A DNA stretch of 64,000 nucleotides from positions 43,844,790 to 43,908,789 of the forward strand of contig NC_090768.1 in the NCBI RefSeq assembly GCF_036898095.1, written 5' to 3'. Numbering within the stretch: position 1 is the first letter of the stretch; the number at the start of each line of letters is the position of its first letter. This document shows positions 26,677-38,600 of the stretch, piece by piece. The position numbers and the translations under genes were made by a program. The notes below the pieces were generated by a model. It was not told the DNA's origin and ran no database searches. It was given only the letters and a program-made list of their open reading frames with translations. Origin of the DNA: Palaemon carinicauda. Lineage: Eukaryota; Arthropoda; Malacostraca; Decapoda; Palaemonidae.

Positions 26677-29600
26677 GTAGGAAAAGACATCATATTGTTT
26701 TAATTTCAGTATTGACGCATATTAGATTTTACAAAAATGTTTGAGCATTTTATTTATTTCCACAGGAACTGATGTATAATTTCTCAATGTTTATATTGTT
26801 TCGTTCTCTTTAGTAGAGAAAATTACTTTATCATATAACCAAATTCATATCAATACTTAAATGTAAGGTGTGTGTAAGAATATGGGGTTAATATTTACTT
26901 GTGCACCGTCACTATAAAGCATCTAAACCTCAACTTCCCCATTAACGTGCAGTGTAATGATCGGAACCTTTGTATATCAGCAGCCAGTTCCTCCCACGTG
27001 CATAGAAAATGTGAATTTTTTTTCTCCATTTTCTAATCGTTCGTAAGATGTGGCCACTGTACTACAAAATCTGTGTCCGCTTTTCTACAAAATCTCTACA
27101 TAAGAGTACCACCTATCGTAAACTTCCCCACCTAACCTACAAGCCTTGTCCTTACCTACTTAACTAATGGAACTAATGCCTAACCCCCCGCGACCGCCGT
27201 TATATTGCTGTATTCTGAGCCAGCCATCATCATACATACAGGTGGCCGCTGTCATACATACACCACTAATTATCAAAAATCTTGGTTACATTGAATGTCA
27301 CAAGGGTAAAGTTATTCTGGACAAAGTGTCTTAAGGGATGTATGTATGATAGCAGCCACCTGTATGTATGATTATGGCTGACTAAGAATACGGCAGTGTA
27401 AGGTCACAGGGGGCCGTTAGCCCCCCACCATTAGGTAAGTAGTAAGGACATGGCTTGTAGGTTAGGTTAGGGAGGGAAGTTTAGTTTAGTTGGTATCCAT
27501 TTTTTACACACGCTATAGGAACTGACAGCTGATATACAAAGGCTCCTGTTTTAAGTCAGTTTAGGTTGAGTGGGAAGGTGGTCCCCAAAAAGTAAGGGGA
27601 TGGTGTCCTAGGTTGCATTAGGGGGAAATGGGCGACTACATTTGGCTAAAGTAAAAGAGTGATGTCTATGAACCAATTATTTCTTCAAAATATGTAATAC
27701 TGGGTATGATTTGTGTTAAATAGATAAGAGTGAGTTCATGGGATTTTGTTTAAAAATCCAAATGCATGGGCACTTCAAGTCAGTCAACACTTGAAAATAA
27801 GTATGAATATCTATAAGATCATTTGCTGGAGGTTGGGTCACAGTTCAAAACATAAGTAAAAATGTTCTAACTTAGTTTCACCTAGCCTAATTTAGCCATC
27901 CGAACCAACCTCACCCTACCCTAACCTAACTATTATAAAAATTATATGATGCACCCAATCTTCTACAAACTACCTTATCTATATATTTTGAGAAAAAATT
28001 CAAAGCCAGCGTGAAACTAGGTTTAAAGGTTGCTCATGAATGGCAGAGGCAAGGGTCAGTGACAGTGCCCTAGACACTGACCATATACAAATATGATCAG
28101 TGCTAAAGCCCCCCTATCCACCGAAACTAGGACCAGGGAGGGCCAGTCAATGGCAGCTGAAGACTCAGCAGGCAGACCTATAGGCTCCCCAAAATCCCCC
28201 ATCCTTAGCTCATAGGTATGGTGAGGTTGCTGACACTACAAGAAACTATCGAGCCTAAGCGGGTCTCGAACACCGGTTCAGTAGAGTGCCAGGCAAGGAT
28301 GCTTCGAATATGGGTAGCTGTAGAGAAGTTCTTACAGTCAGATTAGGGTCCATGAGCCAAAGTTAGGAAAAGCTAGGGTCCATGTTTATATTTTACTGCT
28401 TTTGTTCCTGTTACCTTATCCAAAAATTGCTGATGTTCCAAAGTAGTCCCTTTCCAAGTAACACATTCACAAATACAACGTGAATAGGAAACGCAGAGCT
28501 AAACACATAGGAAACAATGGTCAGATACGGGATGAAAAACGCACGACCTCTCGAGAAATTGACTTATTCGTACTGGCGATTATGCCTGGCCTTGACCCGG
28601 ACTGGATGAGTGTAAGATTGTGGGTACTGCCAGGTGTACAGTATGGGGGGAGAACTGGGGAGGCCTAACGGAAAATTTTTGTCGGTACGGGGGCTAACGC
28701 CCCAGATCTCCTGAGGAAGTGCCTCGTAAGTATAGCTAGGAAAAATACAAATTACTTAAAATTTGTTATTTTTTAATTATCCTAAGTGTAAATGCTGTAT
28801 AAAATATAACATATAAAGTAATCAATTGCTTTCTTTTCAGCAAAGATATAGCTTATGATGCCAAGTGCCTGGGCCGTTGTGATCATTTTTTCTGCATAAA
28901 GTGTGTTAATACAATACAAAGTGGAACTTGCCCCAAATGCAAGTCTTCCGGACCCCCTTCCGAAATCCAAACAGATTCCATTGTTGCAAGCCTTGTAGCT
29001 TCAGCTAAGAATCTCAGACATCTTGTTGATCATGGAGAACGTGTGAGGTAAGTTCACTTATTTATCCAGCAATATTACTTAATTTAACACATTAAACTTT
29101 CCTGTACATTTTGAAAATTACTGTTTTTCAATATTAAACTTACCCGATAATCATGTAGCTGTCAACTCCGTTGCCCGACAGAATTCTACGGGAGGGATAC
29201 GCCAGCTATCACTATACTAGAAGGGGGTGTACTCATCAGCGCCACCTGTGGCCAGGTACTGCAGTACTTCTTGTTGACACCACCTCAATTTTTCCTCTGT
29301 CGTGCTTCCGGCAAGACGTTCTGGGATACGCTTATAATTTTGGAGTATTGTTCACGGCTTTTGGTGAAGTATTTCTCTAAGATTTCAGCTTTCGCTATAC
29401 TGGAAACTTTTCTATTAGCTTAGATAGCTTTTATTTGGTTTTGATTATTGGTTAACGATCTTTTTGCTTGATTTGGAATCCCCCTTGACTAGCTCTTTGA
29501 TTCAAGATGTCTGACCTTTCACAAGCCCCACCCCATAGACGATGTAGGTCTTGTAATAGGCGTATTCCGAAGGCCTCGGTTGATCCTCACACCGCTTGTT

Positions 29601-32600
29601 CTGACTGTAGGGAAAGACCCTGTCAGTTGGAAGATCGATGTGAGGAATGCGCCGGACTTTCGGAACTTGAATTTGTTCGATTCCTTAAATATTCAACCAA
29701 GTTAGAGAGAGAGAGAGTTAGGAGGAGTTCTTTTCGCTCTTCACTTTTTTCCTCACCTCATGATCCTCAACCTTTTCCTCCCCCTGTAGTGGCTACCCCC
29801 GAACCTACTATTTGTGCTCAACCTGATATGTCCGTTGTTTTGCGTGCCATTCAGGCTTTAGGTGACAAAGTGGAATCGGTGGTTAGTGACCATAAGTCTC
29901 TTATGGCAGAAGTCAAAGAACTTAAGGTCAAAAGTGCAGTGGGAGGTGATAGTGCCAGTGCAGTGCCAAGTGCTAGTGTCAGTGCGGTGCCAAGTGCTAG
30001 TGTCAGTGTCAGTGTTTTGCGTGAGGGTACTTCTGTGCGTGCCAGTCGTCCTCCCAGTCCGGGACCTCTTGCAAGCTCCCAAGCCCAGGGGAGAAGCAAT
30101 GTCGAAGGGCAAAAGGGTTCGGCAGGCCTTGATCGGCGCACAGAAGTATCCTCGGTGGTTGCGGGCGTGTCTTACAGAGACCGTCACTCCCACCCGCAGA
30201 CGATTGAGCCCTTATTTTCCTCGTCTGCAGAAGAAATGTCGGGGAGAAAACGCTGGACTCAGGTCTCAAGACCTCTCAAACGCAAAGTCCAGACCTCAAG
30301 AGTTCTACAACCTGGTTGCAGTCATTGGATTAGCTCTGACTCTCCGCAGTCATCAGGTGACTGCACACCTCCTAAGAGAGGTAAGGTGATGCCGCAGCAG
30401 ACCTCTTCTTCTGTTAAGGCTTTGCCTCAGCAGACCTTAGCGTCTGTCGACCCCAAGATGACTTTGCTGCAGTCCATGCAGTCACAGCTTGCGGTCTTAA
30501 TGCGTGAGTGTCAGGCTGAGAAGGTTACACCTCCTCCTGCGAGCGCTCCGCCTCACCGCAGTCCAGTCTGCCAGGCGTACGAAGTTGAGGTTCCTCAGGC
30601 TACCTTACCGCGTTCTGAGTTACCAGTTTCCAGCGGTGTGCAGCAACCTCCGCCTTCCTTAAGGCAACCTCAGCAATGGGAGCAGGAGTCTTATGCCTTA
30701 CTTCCTCCGCTTCCTCTTGCGGTTAAACCAGCGAGGCAACAACCTCTTGAGGTACGACAACCTCTTCCATCCATGAGGCAGCCACCTCAGCACTCGCTGC
30801 AGCGACCTCAACCCTCCTCAAGGCGAGAGCCTCAACTCCTAAGGCTAGCAATTCAGGAACCTCAACTCGCGAGACAGGAACTGCGTTCTGCGCAGCCGCT
30901 ACCTCAACTCTCGCAGCTCACACCTCAGGAACCTCAACTCGTTCCTCAGGAACCTGCTACTGCGCATACGCAACCCTTACAGCAAGCGCAACTCTTGAGA
31001 CAAGATACTCATGTTAGGAGTCAGCCACCTCAACCCATGCGCCTACCTTCCTCTACTCTTCTTGACCAGTCTTTGCAGCCTGAACCTCAGGTTTTAACTC
31101 AGCAACAGAGACTTGAGGATGAAACCACAAGCGTTTATGCACCCGCTTGTTCAGATTCTGCTGTTCAGCATACCGCTGTTACTTTACCTCTCACTTCGCT
31201 ACACTCTGGTGATGAGGTTTCTGAGGAGGAAGCTGCACACCTTGATCCCTCTTCAGACGTGGAAGAACACAAGTCTTCTCCTCTACCCATTGACTTTCGT
31301 AAGGTCCTGGCTCTTTTCAGAGAGGTATACCCGGACCATTTTGTTTCTGCTACCCCCCGCTCTCCTCCATCTGAGTTTTCGCTGGGCATGCAACCTGTTA
31401 AGTCAACTTATACTAAGCTCGTCTTTGCTAGGTCCTCTAAGAGAGCTTTAAGAATATTAGGGGATTGGTTGCAGTCCAAACAGCAACTAGGGAAGACTTC
31501 CTTTATGTTCCCACCTACTAAGCTCACTTCTAAAGCGGGCGTATGGTATGCCACAGGAGAGGAACCAGGCTTGGGAGTCCCTGCCTCTGCCCAGGCTGAC
31601 TTCTCAAGTTTGGTCGACTCTCCTCGTAGATCAGCAATGAGGCGCTCTAAGGTCTGCTGGACCTTTTCCGACTTAGACCACTTCTTAAAGGGTGTATTTC
31701 GTGCCTTTGAGATTTTCAATTTTCTCGACTGGTGCCTGGGGGCCTTGAGCAAGAAGACCTCCCCTGCAGACAAGGACTCAGCCATGCTTTTAATGTCCTG
31801 CATGGATAAAGCAATTCGGGATGGTTCTGGCGAGCTTGCATCAATGTTTGTTTCAGGAGTTCTTAAGAAAAGGGAGCAACTTTGCACCTTTCTTTCTTCC
31901 AGCATCACACCTTGTCAAAGGTCTCAACTCCTTTTTGCTCCGCTTTCTAAGTTCTTGTTCCCCGAAGAGCTTATCAAGGATTTGTCTGCGGCCATGATTC
32001 AGAAGGACACTCATGATCTTGTGGCCTCTTCAGCTCGTAAGGCTAAGGTTGCTCCCTCAGTTCCCAGGACTTACCGCACCCCAGTGGCTGATACTCCTGC
32101 TACAAGGTTTATTCCGCCCTTTCGTGGCAGAGCCCCCAGCCGAGGAAGCTCCCGTCCAGACTCTTCCAGGAGCAGGTCTAGGAAAGGTCCCAAGACTTCA
32201 AAAGGCAAACACTGACTCTCCTCCTCTCCAGACAGCAGTAGGAGCCAGACTCAAGACCTTCTGGCAAGCTTGGGAAAGAAGAGGTGCAGACGCCCAGTCT
32301 GTCAGGTGGCTCAGGGAGGGTTACAGGATACCATTCTGCCGCAAACCCCCTCTTACCACTTCTCCCATCAACCTCTCTCCCAACTACAAGGAAAAGGACA
32401 AGAGGCTAGCGTTACACCAGGAGGTGTCGCTCCTGTTACAGAAGAAGGCAGTGGTTATAGTCCGGGACCATCAATCCCCGGGCTTCTACAACCGTCTCTT
32501 TCTGGTGGCCAAGAAGACAGGAGGTTGGAGACCGGTGCTGGACGTCAGCGCGCTCAATGCTTATGTCACCAAGCAGACGTTCACTATGGAGACGACGAAG

Positions 32601-35600
32601 TCGGTCCTAGCAGCGGTCAGGCAGGAGGACTGGATGGTCTCGTTGGATCTGAAAGACGCTTACTTTCACGTTCCTATTCATCCAGACTCCCAACCTTTCC
32701 TGAGATTCGTTTTTGGAAAGGTTGTGTACCAATTCCAAGCCCTGTGTTTTGGCCTAAGCACAGCTCCTATGGTGTTTACGCATCTGATGAGGAATATTGC
32801 AAAATTCCTCCACTTATCGGACATCAGAGCCTCCCTTTATTTAGACGACTGGCTGTTGAGAGCCTCCACGAGTCGTCGCTGTCTGGAGAGTCTCAACTGG
32901 ACTTTGGACTTGATCAAGGAACTGGGTCTATTAGTCAACTTAGAAAAGTCCCAGCTCATTCCCTCCCAATCCATAGTTTACCTGGGAATGGAGATTCGGA
33001 GTCAGGATTTTCGGGCTTTTCCATCGGCCCCAAGGATAAGCCAAGCCCTAGAATGCATCCTGAGCATGCTGAAGAGGAACAGTTGCTCGGTGAGACAGTG
33101 GATGAGTCTCACAGGGACCCTGTCATCGTTAGCCCTGTTCGTCGAGTTAGGGAGACTCCACCTCCGCCCTCTCCAATTCCATCTAGCAGGCAGCTCATTG
33201 GGACAAGGATTTGACGCTCGAAGCAGTCTCTATCTCTGTCACCAAAGAGATGAAGACCACTCTCTTGTGGTGGAAGACCAACCTCCTTCTCAAGGAGGGC
33301 CTATCGTTAGCGATTCAGACCCCCAATCTTCATCTCTTCTCGGATGCATCAGACTCGGGCTGGGGCGCGACCTTGAACGGACAGGAATGCTCGGGAACGT
33401 GGAACAGGGAACAGGAAACGCTCCACATCAACTGCAAGGAGCTACTGGCAGTTCATATGGCCCTAATGAACTTCAAGTCCCTCCTGCTAGGCAAAGTGGT
33501 GGAGGTGAACTCCGACAACACCACAGCCTTGGCTTACATCTCCAAGCAGGGAGGGACCCATTCGAGGAACCTGTACGAGATAGCAAGGGACCTCCTCATT
33601 TGGTCAAGAAGTCTAAACCTCACTCTAGTAACGAGGTTCATTCAGGGCAACATGAACGTCTCAGCAGATCGCCTAAGCAGAAAAGATCAAGTCATCCCCA
33701 CGGAATGGACCCTTCACAAGAGCGTGTGCAACAGACTTTGGACCTTGTGGGGTCAGCCTACGATAGATCTGTTTGCCACCTCCATGACCAAGAGGCTTCC
33801 TTTGTACTGTTCCCCAGTTCCAGACCCAGCTGCAGTTCATGTGGATGCTTTTCTGCTGAATTGGTCCCATCTCGACCTTTACGCATTCCCACCGTTCAAG
33901 ATCATCAACAGAGTCATTCAGAAGTTCGTCTCGCACGAAGGGACACGGCTGACGCTGGTTGCTCCCCTTTGGCCTGCAAGAGAATGGTTCACAGAGGTAC
34001 TACAATGGCTGGTCGACGTCCCCAGGACTCTCCCTCTAAGAGTGGACCTTCTACGTCAACCTCACGTAGACAAGGTGCACCCAAACCTCCACGCTCTTCG
34101 TCTGACTGCCTTCAGACTGTCGAAAGATTCGCTAGAGCTAGAGGCTTTTCGAAGGAGGCAGCCAGTGCGATTGCCAGAGCAAGGAGGGTATCCACTCGTA
34201 GAGTCTACCAATCCAAGTGGGAAGTCTTCCGAAGCTGGTGTAGAGCCAATGCAGTTTCCTCTACCAATACCTCTGTAACCCAAATAGCTGACTTCCTATT
34301 ACATCTAAGGAATGAGAGATCCCTTTCGGCTCCTACGATTAAAGGGTACAGAAGTATGTTGGCTTCAGTTCTCCGCCACAGAGGTTTGGACCTTTCTTCC
34401 AACAAGGACCTTCAAGACATCCTTAAGTCTTTCGAGACTTCTAAAGAACGTCGTTTACCCACTCCAGGCTGGAATCTAGACGTAGTCTTAAGGTTCCTTA
34501 TGTCTCCTAGGTTCGAACCTCTCCAGTCAGCTTCCTTCAAGGACCTTACCCTCAAGACTCTTTTCCTCGTCTGCCTTGCAACAGCTAAAAGAGTCAGTGA
34601 GGTTCACGCCTTCAGCAAGAACATTGGGTTCACATCCGAATCTGCAACATGTTCTTTACAGCTCGGATTTTTAGCTAAGAATGAACTTCCTTCACGTCCT
34701 TGGCCTAGATCGTTTGAAATTCCTAGCCTTTCCAACATGGTGGGTAACGAGCTAGAAAGAGTTCTTTGCCCTGTCAGAGCTCTGAAATATTATCTTAATA
34801 GGTCAAAACCTATTCGAGGACAGTCAGAAGCCTTATGGTGTGCAATCAAGAAACCTTCGATGCCCATGTCCAAAAACGGAGTTTCGTATTATATAAGGCT
34901 TCTGATTAGAGAAGCCCATTCTCACATGAAGGATGAAGACCTTGCTTTGCTGAAGGTAAGGACCCACGAAGTGAGAGCCGTAGCCACTTCGATGGCCTTT
35001 AATAAGAACCGTTCTCTGCAGAGCATTATGGATGCAACTTATTGGAGGAGCAAGTCAGTGTTTGCATCATTTTATCTTAAAGATGTCCAGTCTCTTTACG
35101 AGAACTGCTACACCCTGGGACCATTCGTAGCAGCGAGTGCAGTAGTAGGTGAGGGCTCAGCCACTACATTCCCTTAATCCCATAACCTTTTTTAACCTTT
35201 CTCTTGAATGCTTTTATTGTTGTTTTTTGGGTTGTTACGGTAGGCTAAGAAGCCTTCCGCATCCTTTTTTGATTTGGCGGGTGGTCAATTCATTCTTGAG
35301 AAGCGCCTGGGTTAGAGGTTGTGTAGAGGTCCTTTAGTATGGGTTGCAGCCCTGTATACTTTAGCACCTTAGAGTTGATTCAGCCTCCTAAGAGGAACGC
35401 TGCGCTCAGTAAGGAAGACGAACTTATTAATGGCAGAGTAACGGTTCAAGTCGACTTCCTTACCAGGTACTTATTATTTCATTGTTATTCTGAATAACTG
35501 ATTATATGAAATACGGGATACTTAGCTATCCTTTAGTCATGTACACTGGTTTTCACCCACCCCCCTGGGTGTGAATCAGCTACATGATTATCGGGTAAGT

Positions 35601-38600
35601 TTAATATTGAAAAATGTTATTTTCATTAGTAAAATAAATTTTTGAATATACTTACCCGATAATCATGATTTAATTGACCCACCCTTCCTCCCCATAGAGA
35701 ACCAGTGGACCGAGGAAAAATTGAGGTGGTGTCAACAAGAAGTACTGCAGTACCTGGCCACAGGTGGCGCTGGTGAGTACACCCCCTTCTAGTATAGTGA
35801 TAGCTGGCGTATCCCTCCCGTAGAATTCTGTCGGGCAACGGAGTTGACAGCTACATGATTATCGGGTAAGTATATTCAAAAATTTATTTTACTAATGAAA
35901 ATAACATATTTACTTATACCGAATAATTCTATTTAGACTTACAATTACTATGGCAGCTCATGAAATCTGTATGGAATATACTGTATGAGTAGACTTTGCA
36001 TTTTGATATTCATATGCTATACTGTACTATATTTTGGTACTTATGAGATTATTTTATTTTTATGTATATATAAATCTTTTACAGTACTATTTTACATTTT
36101 ATATAAATTGCCAAGTTAGTGAAGAGTATTGCGTATAGATTATACTTAGTAGTACACATTCACGAAGATCTTTATTTACATAAAATTTGACAGACAAATT
36201 TGATAGCCATTGCAGTGTATTTAACTGTGATTGTATTGCAGTCTTCTCCCTTTTCCCAAGGTATTCTTACTCATCTGGTTTCTTGTCGGTTTGAATGTTT
36301 CTTGAGGTGTATAAAATATATATAGGTATATACGGTATAGATATGTGTGAGTATTTATTTATCTACAAGTTTGTGCTAAAGAATTTTCAAGTGTTATGGT
36401 AGCCTATTGGAAAGTCAGGTACAGTATTTGAACCCTTCTCATGCCTAATACCTTCCAGTAGTATCTGCAACCTCACCATCCTTGTGAGCTATGGTAGGTG
36501 GGGGTGGTTGGTGTCCATCATCAGCCATTGCCTGGACCTCCCTGGTCCCTGCTTTGGTGGAGACGGGCGTGAGCACTGATCATACGTGTATATGCTCTGT
36601 CTCTTGGACTTTTTTTCTGTTCCATTCTCAGCTTGGGGTACCCTTTAACCTTTAAGGGAACACACTGGATACCTTTTGATTACTTTATTGTTGTAAGGTG
36701 TAAGGCCACTAAAAGTATTGTTAGTATTTTATCTTCATGGCCCATAATAGGACACGAATAATAAATGTATATAATGGAAATGGATAAAAATTCTTAAGTA
36801 TTAATCATTTTGATAATATATTAATATTCAGCTAAACCTTTGGAATTACTGTAGTACCTTAGTTTATGAGAAACTTTGAATATGACAAAATCGGTATACA
36901 AGCATTGTATCGGTCTGCAAGCAAAACTTATGCATAGTATAGACATATTTTGTGGACTAGTACTAAGTAGAATAGCACAAAAGCATTGTTCACACTATGC
37001 TTATGTGATTCTTACCTAATTTTCATGTCATTTTAAAGAAAAGGCAAAGGCAGTTATCTATAGGTAAGTTTCTCGTCAAATTTGAACGTAAGAATATAAA
37101 AAAAAAAGCAAGGTGGAAGAAAGGAAGCAGGAATGGAGGTATAGTTGAACACTAAAAAGTGGATGTAGCTAGGGCCCAAAAGGATCAACAATAAAGGATT
37201 GTAGGTACTTTCTTATTGCTGATAATAGTACATACATATACCAAAGGCACTTCCCCCAATTTTGGGGGGTAGCCGACATCAAGAAGAAACAAAACAGAAA
37301 AGGGGACCTCTACTCTCTACGTTCCTCCAGCCTAACCAGGGACTCAGCCGAGTTCAGCTGGTACTGCTAGGGTGCCACAGCCCAACCTCCCACATTTCCA
37401 CCACAGATGAAGCTTCATACTGAGTCCCCTACTGCTGCTACCTCCGCGGTCATCTAAGGCACCTGAGGAAGCAGCAGGGCCTACCGGAATTGCGTCACAA
37501 TCGCTCGCCATTCATTCCTATTTCTAGCACGCTCTCTTGCCTCTCTCACATCTATCCTCCTATCACCCAGAGCTTTCTTCACACCATCCATCCACCCAAA
37601 CCTTGGCCTTCCTCTAGTACTTCTCCCATCAACTCTTGCATTCATCACCTTCTTTAGCAGACAGCCATTTTCCATTCTCTCAACATGGCCAAACCACCTC
37701 AACACATTCATATCCACTCTAGCCACTAACTCATTTCTTACACCCGTTCTCACCCTCACCACTTCGTTCCTAACCCTATCTACTCGAGATACACCAGCCA
37801 TACTCCTCAGACACTTCATCTCAAACACATTCAATTTCTGTCTCTCCATCACTTTCATTCCCCACAACTCCGATCCATACATCACAGTTGGTACAATCAC
37901 TTTCTCATATAGAACTCTCTTTACATTCATGCCCAACCCTCTATTTTTTACTATTCCCTTAACTGCCCCCAACACTTTGCAACCTTCATTCACTCTCTGA
38001 CGTACATCTGCTTCCACTCCACCATTTGCTGCAACAACAGACCCCAAGTACTTAAACTGATCCACCTCCTCAAGTAACTCTCCATTCAACATGACATTCA
38101 ACCTTGCACCACCTTCCCTTCTCGTACATCTCATAACCTTACTCTTACCCACATTAACTCTCAACTTCCTTCTCTCACACACCCTTCCAAATTCTGTCAC
38201 TAGTCGGTCAAGGTTCTCTTCTGTGTCTGCTACCAGTACAGTATCATCCGCAAACAACAACTGATTTACCTCCCATTCATGATCATTCTCGCCTACCAGT
38301 TTTAATCCTCGTCCAAGCACTCGAGCATTCACCTCTCTCACCACTCCATCAACATACAAGTTAAACAACCACGGCAACATCACACATCCCTGTCTCAGCC
38401 CCACTCTCACCGGAAACCAATCGCTCACTTCATTTCCTATTCTAACACATGCTTTACTACCTTTGTAGAAACTTTTCACTGCTTGCAACAACCTTCCACC
38501 AACTCCATATAACCTCATCACATTCCAAATTGCTTCCCTATCAACTCTATCATATGCTTTCTCCAGATCCATAAACGCAACATACACCTCCTTACCTTTT

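Larger units (their letters stand above)
29124..35907 (+). mobile_element. DIRS-like retrotransposon copy C
   Basis: A full-length 6.78-kb element in intron 2 of the BARD1-like gene, in the sense direction. It has both terminal repeats, an ICR, intact ORF1 and a recombinase domain. A 4-bp GCAG duplication near 33190 breaks the RT and recombinase frames. It is nearly identical to copy D (about twenty ORF1 residue differences by eye), so both are young. The flanks of C and D differ, so the insertions are independent. No target-site duplication is seen. Confidence 0.95.

Noticed and set aside
28480..28668. Open frame with MPGLDPDWMS before a donor-like GTAAGA, considered as BARD1-like exon 1
   Set aside because: It lacks the first Cys pair of the RING. 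The exon at 26594-26676 supplies it in the correct phase.
29124..35907. LTR retrotransposon or retrovirus
   Set aside because: Terminal repeats are inverted, an ICR is present, and the element encodes a tyrosine recombinase rather than a protease and DDE integrase.
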